A stretch of DNA of 64,000 nucleotides from a virus. Below the pieces are notes generated by a model. The model was not told the origin of the DNA, made no database searches, and was given only the letters and a program-made list of their open reading frames with translations. The stretch lies in IMG/VR virus record IMGVR_UViG_3300031963_000048, positions 1-64,000 of that record; one strand, written 5' to 3'. The number at the start of each line of letters is the position of its first letter. Positions within the stretch are counted from its first letter, which is position 1. This document shows positions 48,349-55,274 of the stretch, one piece after another. The position numbers and the translations under genes are program-made.

Positions 48349-48688
48349 AAAGAAAAACTCTTGGCAAGAATGGTGGGACTCTGATGCCTGTAAGCAACTT
48401 CAGAAAGAATCTGAAGAAGCAAAGCAACGAGCAGTAGGAAAGTATTTTATGCTTTCTGAATCAGACAAACTTGATATGGTTCAGGCAATCTGCTACATTA
48501 TGTGTAAGGCAGAAAGTGAAGGAACGAGCCATCGTGGTCTTCAAGATGCTCTAGGTGTTTATCCTGCTGGTTTCTGGATTGATCACCTGATGGATGTACA
48601 TAATGCTCTGTGGTCTTATTATCACGATAAGAAGAGGGAGAAGGATTTGCAAGATGATCTTGATGCACTTGACGACTTCATTAAGTAA
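48341..48688 (+). CDS. conserved helical protein
   Basis: 115 aa from the ATG at 48341 (8-nt overlap). WQEWWDSDACKQLQKESEEA, LDMVQAICYIMCKAESEGTS, GVYPAGFWIDHLMDVHNALW. All-helical, probably globular. Function unknown. Confidence 0.75.
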   Translation: MTEKKNSWQEWWDSDACKQLQKESEEAKQRAVGKYFMLSESDKLDMVQAICYIMCKAESEGTSHRGLQDALGVYPAGFWIDHLMDVHNALWSYYHDKKREKDLQDDLDALDDFIK

Positions 48689-48772
48689 TGTAACCCAATC
48701 CCGAAGAAAATATTAAACTTCTAGATAGTAATGTATTGAAATGCTAATATTGGGACACACCGCAAAAAACCT

Positions 48773-48949
48773 ATGACTCTAGCAAAAACTGGACCTGAAA
48801 TTCTTACAAAAGAAGAATGGAGCGAACTTATAGCACTGAAAGATGCAATTACATATGCTCCGCAGACAGTTTCTGCCGAAAAAATGGAAAAATTCACTGA
48901 ATTGATGGTTCGTTCTCTTGAAGGTAAAGAGGATAACTCACCAAAATAA
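48773..48949 (+). CDS. small protein of unknown function
   Basis: 58 aa: MTLAKTGPEILTKEEWSELI, then SAEKMEKFTELMVRSLEGKE. Helical. It follows an 84-bp gap containing CCCAAT/ATTGGG, an inverted repeat that may be a weak terminator. Confidence 0.7.
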   Translation: MTLAKTGPEILTKEEWSELIALKDAITYAPQTVSAEKMEKFTELMVRSLEGKEDNSPK

Positions 48950-48956
48950 AATAAAT

Positions 48957-49190
48957 ATGTCATCACGTTACAAAACTATGGATAACATCGATCAACATAT
49001 TCAAAAGGACGAGGACCTTTTGAGTGACCCAACTATTTCTCCACAATCAAGGAGACATACTGAAGAAGAACTAGAAGCACTTAAAACATATAAAGAACAC
49101 CATCCTGAAGACTCTCACGATCCTACACCACTGGAACTTTATTGTGATGCCAATCCTGATGCATTAGAGTGTAGAGTGTATGATGACTGA
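48957..49190 (+). CDS. cp12: CP12-like regulator of the Calvin cycle
   Basis: 77 aa from the ATG at 48957. The C-terminus (LELYCDANPDALECRVYDD, C63 and C72) is the CP12 signature: a redox-sensitive cysteine pair ending in ECR(I/V)YDD. The second, N-terminal cysteine pair of host CP12 is absent, as in phage forms I recall. CP12 binds glyceraldehyde-3-phosphate dehydrogenase and phosphoribulokinase and shuts the Calvin cycle. In cyanophages it is thought to redirect carbon to the pentose phosphate pathway and NADPH for nucleotide synthesis. Last gene of the 44102-49190 unit; AATAAATA-like sequence overlaps its start. Confidence 0.85.
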   Translation: MSSRYKTMDNIDQHIQKDEDLLSDPTISPQSRRHTEEELEALKTYKEHHPEDSHDPTPLELYCDANPDALECRVYDD

Positions 49191-49196
49191 GGACAG

Positions 49197-49248
49197 TTAG
49201 AAAACTGGCACAAGGGGTCTCCTGGTTCGCTGGGAGACCCCTTATAAT
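49197..49248 (+). promoter_or_regulatory. TGGCACA-class early promoter with strong hairpin
   Basis: GTTAGAAAACTGGCACA (TGGCACA 49206) and TATAAT (49243), 37 bp apart. A 9-bp hairpin GGGGTCTCC/GGAGACCCC (49214-49241) fills the space up to the -10. Confidence 0.83.
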
Positions 49249-49273
49249 ATGTGGGTAATCGACAGACACCTCA

Positions 49274-49654
49274 ATGGCAACTCGTGGAAGAATCGGAATC
49301 GAACTTTCTGATGGAAGCATCTTGAGCAGTTATCATCATTGGGACTCGTATCCCGAATGGTTGGGTCGCATCCTGAAGACGCACTACAATAGCAAAGAAC
49401 TTGCTGCCGACCTGATTGACGGTGGTGATATGAGCACGTGCTGGGCAGAAGATAAGAAACCCGAGTATTATAGTGCCCGTGGTGAAGATTGCCCCCCTCG
49501 CCTTGATGCTAATCTGGGTGAGTTTCTTCAAAACGGTGAAGAGTATGGTTATGTTTATACTCAAGAAGAAGGTTGGTTGTGCTATGACACTTGCGACTGG
49601 CATGAAACCTACCTTGAAGGTGTAGAGATTCCTTCTGGTGCTCTTGCTGTGTGA
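49274..49654 (+). CDS. conserved phage protein of unknown function
   Basis: 126 aa. ATRGRIGIELSDGSILSSYHHWDSYPEWLG is a pattern I recall in many phage proteins, beginning with RGRIG and a YHHWD(S/G)YP motif. Possible catalytic or metal role of the histidines is speculative. Single gene between a TGGCACA promoter and a terminator. Confidence 0.85.
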   Translation: MATRGRIGIELSDGSILSSYHHWDSYPEWLGRILKTHYNSKELAADLIDGGDMSTCWAEDKKPEYYSARGEDCPPRLDANLGEFLQNGEEYGYVYTQEEGWLCYDTCDWHETYLEGVEIPSGALAV

Positions 49655-49718
49655 AAATATGAATTTGTATAGATACCTTTGGTATCGTTGAACTGGAAGT
49701 TATAAGGATTCTTTAAGA

Positions 49719-49740
49719 CCCGCCCCACCAGGCGGGTTTT
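49719..49740 (+). terminator. rho-independent terminator
   Basis: CCCGCC (49719-49724), loop CCACCA, GGCGGG (49731-49736), then TTTT. Directly followed by a -10 box TATAAT at 49745-49750. Confidence 0.88.
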
Positions 49741-49744
49741 ATGC

Positions 49745-49750
49745 TATAAT
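49745..49750 (+). promoter_or_regulatory. -10 box after terminator
   Basis: TATAAT preceded by TG (TTATGCTATAAT); no TGGCACA at the 36/37-bp position and no clear -35. Serves 49776. Confidence 0.55.
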
Positions 49751-49775
49751 ACTGAGGTAGTTGAACGCCAATCCA

Positions 49776-49901
49776 ATGGACCTGTCTGAACTGATTGATG
49801 AACTGCGGGAGATCGCTCTGTATGAGTCTGATCCACAAGATTGGATGGGTTATTTGGAGAATGATGACTATTGGGTGCCAGATCCTGAACTGGCATACTG
49901 A
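49776..49901 (+). CDS. very small acidic protein
   Basis: 41 aa: MDLSELIDELREIALYESDP, then WMGYLENDDYWVPDPELAY. Between a promoter and the next promoter element, whose TGGCATA encodes its last residues (LAY). Confidence 0.65.
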   Translation: MDLSELIDELREIALYESDPQDWMGYLENDDYWVPDPELAY

Positions 49902-49932
49902 CGCTCTGAGAGGCGCCTAGGTGCCTTATAAT
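49883..49932 (+). promoter_or_regulatory. TGGCACA-class early promoter (variant TGGCATA)
   Basis: TGGCATA (49891) and TATAAT (49927), 36 bp apart, with GGCGCC-containing hairpin between. Serves 49954-52555. Confidence 0.72.
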
Positions 49933-49953
49933 AAGCACATACGCAACCAGGCA

Positions 49954-50385
49954 ATGACCACCACCTTCGCTGACTACGCCGCTGCTGCTGAGGCACGGAA
50001 AGACATCGCTGCTGCTGTTCTGGGGCACACCTATGCCCTCTGTGAGGCACTGCGTCAGAACTACATTGATTACTCTATTCGGAGTCATCAACTTCGTACA
50101 TCTGATGTAGAGTATCACGATGCTTGCATTGAGAATCTGAAGCAGGGCACTTGTGACTATGACTTCTACCCTGAGACTGGTCGTAAGTATCACAAAATCA
50201 TTATGAATGCGAATGGTTCGCGTTCTGTCCACGCTTTTGTGGACAAGAAGACTGGTCAAGTCTACAAGTCTGCATCCTGGAAAGCACCTGCCAAGGGTGT
50301 TCGCTACGATCTTCGCATCATTGAGCAGCGTGAATGGTTGCTTCAACATGCTGACTGGGCAGGTTCCTACCTTTACGCCCGCTGA
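49954..50385 (+). CDS. conserved cyanophage protein
   Basis: 143 aa from the ATG at 49954; the longer MPYN-starting frame is promoter sequence. FADYAAAAEARKDIAAAVLG is helical, and a C-terminal domain has HAFVDKKTGQVYKSASWKAP and GVRYDLR. Very similar proteins are frequent in T4-like and other cyanophages. Function unknown. Confidence 0.85.
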   Translation: MTTTFADYAAAAEARKDIAAAVLGHTYALCEALRQNYIDYSIRSHQLRTSDVEYHDACIENLKQGTCDYDFYPETGRKYHKIIMNANGSRSVHAFVDKKTGQVYKSASWKAPAKGVRYDLRIIEQREWLLQHADWAGSYLYAR

Positions 50386-50414
50386 TGTTTATCCCAACTC
50401 AACAATTCCTTAAA

Positions 50415-50648
50415 ATGACCTACGCTAACGAAATCCGTGAATTGACCATCACCAAGTCTCTGCGACTGCTGCGTGATGGTTTCAAGAGTGAGTTTGCCAC
50501 ATCTGTATTTTCTGATGAGCGGACAATTGAACTCTTTGGACAACTTGCTTCCGAATTTGTTGATGATAACATTCCTGTGGTTGATGAAGACAATCGTATG
50601 GATCTTGCGATGATGCTGTTGGAATCCTTGGATGTGATCGCCCGATGA
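50415..50648 (+). CDS. small conserved protein
   Basis: 77 aa from the ATG at 50415. LTITKSLRLLRDGFKSEFAT, then NRMDLAMMLLESLDVIAR. All-helical. ATGA overlap with the next gene. Function unknown. Confidence 0.75.
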   Translation: MTYANEIRELTITKSLRLLRDGFKSEFATSVFSDERTIELFGQLASEFVDDNIPVVDEDNRMDLAMMLLESLDVIAR

Positions 50649-50731
50649 CTTGGATACTTTTATGGATTTTACTTTCTGTTCCTGTTGCAGTAATTGTTGG
50701 AAAGTTAATTGAAACTCCCGATGACTTCTAA
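50645..50731 (+). CDS. tiny membrane peptide
   Basis: 28 aa: a single membrane helix WILLWILLSVPVAVIVGKLI followed by ETPDDF. Supported by the ATGA overlap at its start. Small, so confidence is limited. Confidence 0.58.
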   Translation: MTWILLWILLSVPVAVIVGKLIETPDDF

Positions 50732-50782
50732 AGAAAAACTGCTTTTTGTTTCATCTTTCGTTTGGTTTTTGCACTGGGGTCA

Positions 50783-51256
50783 ATGTCTTACATCACGTAT
50801 TCTGGATACGGTTATTCTAAACTCCTCTGTGAGGACGTTACCACTTGGTTTCTGAATAAGTTTCTGCCCCGTCATAAGATTGAGGTGGAGATTCTTCATC
50901 GTGGTTTGAAACGTGAGGAAGTTTATGGATACTGTGACTATGTGGGAGAATCCTATCGTCCCCGTGAGTTTCTGATTGAACTTCAGACCCATATGGAGGA
51001 GGAGTTGTATATAAAAACTCTTTTACACGAACTGGTCCACCTGCGACAATGGGTAGTCGGTTCGCTGCGGTCCAAGCGTGGAAAAATGTATTATGGTAAA
51101 GAACCCGTTGAAAATTACGACTATTGGCATCAACCACACGAAATTGAGGCACGGGAGCAAGAAGAAACCCTATATCTTGAGTACCTATTTGAGAAGAATG
51201 GGTGGACTAATTCGCAAGTGGCACAGTTATTCCCCAACCGCCTACTGGTGGCATAA
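50783..51256 (+). CDS. SprT-like zinc metalloprotease
   Basis: 157 aa from the ATG at 50783. It has the zinc motif HELVHLRQW (H82, E83, H86), and a downstream HEIEAREQE segment (119-127) that can give the third ligand. SprT/SPRTN-type enzymes cut DNA-bound proteins. In a phage this could remove DNA-protein crosslinks or a host DNA-binding protein; substrate unknown. Forms an early unit with the helical gene and the methyltransferase downstream. Confidence 0.82.
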   Translation: MSYITYSGYGYSKLLCEDVTTWFLNKFLPRHKIEVEILHRGLKREEVYGYCDYVGESYRPREFLIELQTHMEEELYIKTLLHELVHLRQWVVGSLRSKRGKMYYGKEPVENYDYWHQPHEIEAREQEETLYLEYLFEKNGWTNSQVAQLFPNRLLVA

Positions 51257-51280
51257 TTACTCTTATTACACATCAGATTC

Positions 51281-51670
51281 ATGAAGTATCTTCTTTCTGC
51301 CCTTTTGTTTCTTCCCGCACCTGTTTTTGCTCAGCAGGTAAATCAATTTGCAGTTTGCACTCAAAATCAAGAGGTTTATCGCCCTGGTGGATACGATCGC
51401 TTTGGCAACTATGTTGCTGGCGGTGTGAGTGTGCAAACTTATAATGTGCCCTGTAACAATGTCAATCAAGGTTGGAGACCTACCAATCAGTATTATGGTG
51501 GGGGTGGATATGGCAGAGCAACAAATCCAAATTGCAATCCTACAAGAACTTTGTTAGGAACTGTTTTGGGTGGGGCGATTGGTCGTGCTGCTGCAAGTGC
51601 ATATCCTGATAATTATGGTTGGGCAACTGCTGCAGGTGCTGCAATCGGAGGTCTTTCTTTTGCCTGTTGA
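51281..51670 (+). CDS. secreted glycine-zipper protein
   Basis: 129 aa with a clear signal peptide (MKYLLSALLFLPAPVFAQQ; cut after AQ or FA). The mature part has three or more cysteines and ends with a glycine-zipper segment (LLGTVLGGAIGRAAASAYPD, AAGAAIGGLSFAC) like outer-membrane/periplasmic surface antigens. It would act in the host envelope, perhaps in lysis or superinfection exclusion. This is inference. Confidence 0.8.
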   Translation: MKYLLSALLFLPAPVFAQQVNQFAVCTQNQEVYRPGGYDRFGNYVAGGVSVQTYNVPCNNVNQGWRPTNQYYGGGGYGRATNPNCNPTRTLLGTVLGGAIGRAAASAYPDNYGWATAAGAAIGGLSFAC

Positions 51671-51721
51671 TAAGTTGCATTTCATGCTTACATTCTGCTA
51701 TAATAGTAGTTTCAATCTTAG

Positions 51722-52555
51722 ATGACTATGGAGACAAACCGAGTTTATAATGATAGCTGTGTTGATGGCATGAATGCCATGAATGCAGAATCTGTGGATT
51801 TGTGTGTAACCTCTCCTCCATATGATGATTTAAGAACGTATAACGATTCCTCCAAGTGGGATTTTAATGTCTTTAAAGATGTTGCACAAGCACTTGCCAG
51901 AGTATTGAAACCTGGTGGGGTTATCATGTGGAATGTTGGGGACGCAACAATTGATGGTGGCGAAACTGGAAGTAGTTTTCGCCAGGCACTTTACTTTATG
52001 GATGAGTGCGGATTGCGTCTGCATGATACCATGATTTACGAAAAGACAGGAATTGCTTTTGCTGCTGGTGAAAAGTCGCTGCGCTATTCGCAGGCATTTG
52101 AGTATTGTTTTATTCTGAGCAAAGGCAAACCCAAGACGGTGAATATTATCATGGACAAACCAAATGCCTGGGCAGGGCATAAGTCCTGGGGAAATGCACG
52201 TGCTCGGAAGAAGGATGGAAGTCTGGAGATTACAGACGAAAAGACAAAAGAAATCAAGGAGTTTGGTGCTCGTACGAATATCTGGAAAATCAAGAATAGT
52301 GGTGGATTTGGACAATCCAATAAAAGAGCATATGAGCATCCTGCTACCATGCCAGAGCAACTTGCCTACGATCATATTATCACTTGGACCAATCCTGGTG
52401 ACCTTGTTTTAGATCCATTTATGGGCAGTGGCACAACGGCAAGAATGGCAATCAAAGCAGACCGTAAGTATATTGGATTTGAGATTGACCAAACCTACTG
52501 GGAGTTGTGTCAGGACATTACACCACAAAGCACTGTCTTTGACGCCCTGAACTGA
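51722..52555 (+). CDS. DNA methyltransferase (TSPPY/DPFMGSGTT type)
   Basis: 277 aa. The catalytic TSPPY is at 30-34 and the AdoMet-binding DPFMGSGTT at 231-239, in the order catalytic then binding (beta-class arrangement), with EHPATMPEQLA before the second. Such enzymes methylate N4 of cytosine or N6 of adenine. The target site cannot be read from sequence. It could protect phage DNA or alter regulation. A specificity domain may be residues 140-205. Confidence 0.93.
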   Translation: MTMETNRVYNDSCVDGMNAMNAESVDLCVTSPPYDDLRTYNDSSKWDFNVFKDVAQALARVLKPGGVIMWNVGDATIDGGETGSSFRQALYFMDECGLRLHDTMIYEKTGIAFAAGEKSLRYSQAFEYCFILSKGKPKTVNIIMDKPNAWAGHKSWGNARARKKDGSLEITDEKTKEIKEFGARTNIWKIKNSGGFGQSNKRAYEHPATMPEQLAYDHIITWTNPGDLVLDPFMGSGTTARMAIKADRKYIGFEIDQTYWELCQDITPQSTVFDALN

Positions 52556-52559
52556 CCAA

Positions 52560-52611
52560 TTCAAAAACTGGCACAGGGGGCACTGCGCTGTCTCCTGTAT
52601 TGCCCTATAAT
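52560..52611 (+). promoter_or_regulatory. TGGCACA-class early promoter
   Basis: TTCAAAAACTGGCACA (TGGCACA 52569) and TATAAT (52606), 37 bp apart. Serves 52645-53918. Confidence 0.8.
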
Positions 52612-52644
52612 ACAAGGGTAGTCAAGGGGAAACACCCGCTTCTG

Positions 52645-52806
52645 ATGAAAAACTACCGCATTCAAGTCACCACTTTTGATGGACTTCGCACCATCTGGTA
52701 TGAGAAGTCCAAAGCAAAGAAAGCAACCGATATTATCTGTAGGCGTGTGTATGAGCAACTCTGTGGTTTGAATATCAAAGAAATCGACGTTACTCTTTCT
52801 GTATGA
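52645..52806 (+). CDS. small conserved protein
   Basis: 53 aa from the ATG at 52645; the MPYNT frame upstream is the -10 box. KNYRIQVTTFDGLRTIWYEK, then VYEQLCGLNIKEIDVTLSV. Alpha/beta. ATGA overlap with the next gene. Confidence 0.75.
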   Translation: MKNYRIQVTTFDGLRTIWYEKSKAKKATDIICRRVYEQLCGLNIKEIDVTLSV

Positions 52807-52955
52807 AACCCATTTACATCAAACAGTTTGCGAATCGTTGGTATCTGGTCTGGACTGATACTGGACGCACCATTGCATCATTTGCATCTGAATTTGAGGC
52901 TTACGCAGCACGGCGTTCTATGATAGAATATAACAAAACCGGAGGAAATCAATGA
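52803..52955 (+). CDS. small protein of unknown function
   Basis: 50 aa: KPIYIKQFANRWYLVWTDTG, then EFEAYAARRSMIEYNKTG. Beta hairpin plus helix. Its 3' end carries the ribosome site GGAGG for the next gene. Confidence 0.72.
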   Translation: MKPIYIKQFANRWYLVWTDTGRTIASFASEFEAYAARRSMIEYNKTGGNQ

Positions 52956-53110
52956 GTTATTATTGGACCACAAAAATGAATGAGGCGACTGCCCGCCGAC
53001 TGAATAAACTGTCTGATCAAGGTGTGGAAATTGATACTTCCACTCATGCAGGAAGACAAGTGATTGGTTATAATTATTTGGAACTTGCACTTGACGAATC
53101 TGAAGAATGA
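52952..53110 (+). CDS. small protein of unknown function
   Basis: 52 aa: SYYWTTKMNEATARRLNKLS, then DTSTHAGRQVIGYNYLELAL. Strong ribosome site GGAGG at 52941-52945. ATGA overlaps at both ends. Confidence 0.73.
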   Translation: MSYYWTTKMNEATARRLNKLSDQGVEIDTSTHAGRQVIGYNYLELALDESEE

Positions 53111-53490
53111 AAAAACTTCTATTGCTGACTGCCCTGCTGTTTGCCTCTCCTGCATTGGCACAGACCGCACCAGCAAAACCTAAAACATATCGCCCCTTTA
53201 CATATGAAACTCCTTGTGCCTTAGAATCAAGTCTTCAAACCTATCATGATGTGTGTAAAGTAGTAGAAACCCGCGAAACTGGTGGAGCACTTCGCACTCG
53301 CAATATCTTTTCTAACAAGTTTGGTCTGACTATCAAATCTTGGTTTGATAAGGAGAAAGGTTTTATGACTTGGGACAGTCATAATAAGTTTGCTTATAAG
53401 TGGGAATATAAAGTTGGTGGTATCAATCAGGAGGGTGCCTGGAGTATGGTGATGCCTGGTTTTCTTCTTCAAAATGTTAGTTGGGATTGA
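53107..53490 (+). CDS. secreted protein of unknown function
   Basis: 127 aa with a signal peptide (MKKLLLLTALLFASPALAQ). The mature part has two cysteines (TPCALESSLQTYHDVCKVV) and a beta-rich C-terminus with many aromatic residues (WGY-type WDSHNKFAYKWEYKVGG). It is probably released into the periplasm. Second signal-peptide protein in this early region. Confidence 0.78.
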   Translation: MKKLLLLTALLFASPALAQTAPAKPKTYRPFTYETPCALESSLQTYHDVCKVVETRETGGALRTRNIFSNKFGLTIKSWFDKEKGFMTWDSHNKFAYKWEYKVGGINQEGAWSMVMPGFLLQNVSWD

Positions 53491-53493
53491 ATC

Positions 53494-53718
53494 ATGAAAG
53501 AAGTTGTTTTGTATCCTAGTTTTGCTTTAATCGCAATGCTTGGATTTATCACTGGTGGTGGTTTTTATTCACAATCATCACACAATGACACACTGAAAAT
53601 GTGTAATCAAAAACCATTGGAATGTAAGTTCAAATACGACATTCTGATGTACAATGAGACTGGTAGAGTTCCTTACACAACACCTAAACCTGTAGCAAAG
53701 GAGACTGAAAAGAAATGA
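53494..53718 (+). CDS. small membrane-anchored protein
   Basis: 74 aa. N-terminal membrane helix (YPSFALIAMLGFITGGGFYS), then an external part with two cysteines (MCNQKPLECKF) and a proline/lysine-rich end. Just after the secreted protein, so the two may work together. Confidence 0.72.
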   Translation: MKEVVLYPSFALIAMLGFITGGGFYSQSSHNDTLKMCNQKPLECKFKYDILMYNETGRVPYTTPKPVAKETEKK

Positions 53719-53918
53719 CCGAAGCAAATGTTAATCTAAATGTTCATGAAGTTGGTGTAATTCTATCCGCACTTCAGTTATTGAATCTCCGTGATGAGAA
53801 TCAAATCGCAAGAGAATATGGAAGTGTACCAGCACTGTACAACAAACTTTACACGGTCTTTGAGCAGATGGACAGTTCGCAAACTGGTCTACGCAACGAC
53901 GTGGTGCCGTCCTTCTGA
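53715..53918 (+). CDS. small conserved cyanophage protein
   Basis: 67 aa: VNLNVHEVGVILSALQLLNL, then IAREYGSVPALYNKLYTVFE. The VN-x-NVHEVGVILSALQ core is one I recall widely in cyanophages. Function unknown. The next promoter element (TGGTCTA at 53885) is inside its 3' end. Confidence 0.8.
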   Translation: MTEANVNLNVHEVGVILSALQLLNLRDENQIAREYGSVPALYNKLYTVFEQMDSSQTGLRNDVVPSF

Positions 53919-53926
53919 CCTATAAT
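53877..53926 (+). promoter_or_regulatory. TGGCACA-class early promoter (degenerate, TGGTCTA)
   Basis: GTTCGCAAACTGGTCTA (TGGTCTA 53885) and TATAAT (53921), 36 bp apart; weak match to TGGCACA, but spacing and flanks fit. Serves 53951-56106. Confidence 0.6.
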
Positions 53927-53950
53927 TACAAGGTAATCGAGGGACACTCC

Positions 53951-54214
53951 ATGACCACCTTCCCCACTCTCCAGTCTGCAGACGGCACGATGCTGGTCGG
54001 ATACTACCCTGTGAAGACCCCCTACGGTGACATCAGCCAAGAATGGTGTCTGCAGGTTCTGTCTTGGAAAGGTGTGGATCAAATCTCCAAGAAGTTTCTG
54101 AATCGTGTTGAGAAGACTCTTGCGATTCGTGAGCGTCTGGCACTGGGTTATACCGAAACTGGTGACAACTCCGATCTGCCTCAACTGGGTAATCCTTTCT
54201 ATGGTGCTTGCTGA
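53951..54214 (+). CDS. conserved protein of unknown function
   Basis: 87 aa: LQSADGTMLVGYYPVKTPYG, then ISKKFLNRVEKTLAIRERLA. Alpha/beta. TGATG overlap with the next gene. Function unknown. Confidence 0.74.
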   Translation: MTTFPTLQSADGTMLVGYYPVKTPYGDISQEWCLQVLSWKGVDQISKKFLNRVEKTLAIRERLALGYTETGDNSDLPQLGNPFYGAC

Positions 54215-54378
54215 TGTCTCTTTCAACGACTGAACTGGGTGCAATGTTGAATGTGTTCACGTATTATCAGGATTGGGATGACTTGTCCGAACTGATTGAG
54301 TATGATGTTCACAAACTTCGGTCAAAACTAATGTCTGAGATGATGTCTGCTGTTTCTTACGATCTTGAATGCGAATGA
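54214..54378 (+). CDS. small acidic helical protein
   Basis: 54 aa: SLSTTELGAMLNVFTYYQDW, then VHKLRSKLMSEMMSAVSYD. All-helical. Function unknown. ATGA overlap with the membrane gene that follows. Confidence 0.72.
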   Translation: MSLSTTELGAMLNVFTYYQDWDDLSELIEYDVHKLRSKLMSEMMSAVSYDLECE

Positions 54379-54518
54379 ATCTTTCACCCAAATATGTTTT
54401 TGTTGGTGTTGTGTTTCTGATTGCTTTCTTTGGATACAATGCCTTTCTCATACAACGTGACCAAAAGTTGTATGAGTCCTATTATTGCCAAACGATTGGA
54501 TGTACCAATGAACGATGA
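54375..54518 (+). CDS. small membrane protein
   Basis: 47 aa: membrane helix in residues 6-24 (KYVFVGVVFLIAFFGYNAFL), then a short tail with two cysteines (YYCQTIGCTNER). Pattern (helix plus cysteine pair) like the proteins at 35318 and 53494. Confidence 0.7.
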   Translation: MNLSPKYVFVGVVFLIAFFGYNAFLIQRDQKLYESYYCQTIGCTNER

Positions 54519-54690
54519 AGATATTCGACAATTTATGTCTGCATTTGAGGACTTTATGAAACACGCTGAGGTTGAAGAGTTTAATCATGAAGCATGGGTT
54601 TCTGCCAAACAATACACTGACAACTTCTATGAGCAAAAAGCAGCAGAACTGGAAGTCACCGTAGACTACTACATTTCGGAGTTTGTGTAA
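54508..54690 (+). CDS. small protein ending KAAELE-x-DYYxxEFV
   Basis: 60 aa from the ATG at 54508. MNDEDIRQFMSAFEDFMKHA, then FYEQKAAELEVTVDYYISEF. The C-terminal 18 residues match those of the gene at 57016 (KAAELELPLDYYLAEFV), so the end is shared between two proteins. Function unknown. Confidence 0.76.
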   Translation: MNDEDIRQFMSAFEDFMKHAEVEEFNHEAWVSAKQYTDNFYEQKAAELEVTVDYYISEFV

Positions 54691-54869
54691 TGGATGAAAA
54701 GACAAAATTGATTCTGGCACAGATGCAGGTTGAGAACATTTACAATCTTCTCAAGGATGGGCAGTATGCTGGATTCTTCTCATCACATTTGTTTCCCATC
54801 AGGTTTGAGATTGAGCGACAACTTTGTAACTTGACAGGATACAGCAAATACACTAAAATAGAGGAGTAA
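54690..54869 (+). CDS. small conserved protein
   Basis: 59 aa: DEKTKLILAQMQVENIYNLL, then FFSSHLFPIRFEIERQLCNL. Helical. TAATG overlap with the gene before. Function unknown. Confidence 0.74.
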   Translation: MDEKTKLILAQMQVENIYNLLKDGQYAGFFSSHLFPIRFEIERQLCNLTGYSKYTKIEE

Positions 54870-54882
54870 TTTACACATAACA

Positions 54883-55113
54883 ATGAAATCTCTTTATATT
54901 GTCGATTACTGGGTTCCTTTTCCTTCCAGTGAGTATGGCGGTCTGATTAACTTGATTGCCGAATCTGATACGGAAGCATTTGAGATTCTTGCGAATGAAG
55001 AATCCTTCGACGATCGCTATACGGATCGAATTATGGAAAGAGTTGTGAATGCTCAAAAATTCATACTTCAAGATGATTATGAATCTGGTATTCTGGAGGC
55101 ATTTACGACGTGA
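54883..55113 (+). CDS. conserved protein of unknown function
   Basis: 76 aa: SLYIVDYWVPFPSSEYGGLI, then ESDTEAFEILANEESFDDRY. Alpha/beta, acidic. GTGA overlap with the next gene. Function unknown. Confidence 0.76.
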   Translation: MKSLYIVDYWVPFPSSEYGGLINLIAESDTEAFEILANEESFDDRYTDRIMERVVNAQKFILQDDYESGILEAFTT

Positions 55114-55274
55114 CACAACTTTATCGCATTTTAGAATTGACAACCACCGGATGGGAATTGATTGAAGAGGATGCAAGGCAATTAACAAAGGAGCAGTGTG
55201 ACCTACTCCTTAACAATTATTTGTCTGCAGGTTATCCCCCCAATCGTCTTCGTGCTGTTTATGACAACGATTGA
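55110..55274 (+). CDS. small conserved cyanophage protein with GTG start
   Basis: 54 aa: TQLYRILELTTTGWELIEED, then QCDLLLNNYLSAGYPPNRL. YR(I/V)LEL-x-TTGWEL is familiar from other cyanophages. GTG overlaps the preceding TGA by 4 nt. Confidence 0.77.
   Translation: MTQLYRILELTTTGWELIEEDARQLTKEQCDLLLNNYLSAGYPPNRLRAVYDND

Noticed and set aside
49744-50349. 201-aa minus-strand ORF
   Set aside because: Opposite well-supported plus-strand genes and promoters; composition is that of a shadow frame.
50721-50854. 44-aa ORF starting at 50721 in another frame to the SprT-like gene
   Set aside because: Mostly overlaps the metalloprotease start region; no support beyond an ATG.
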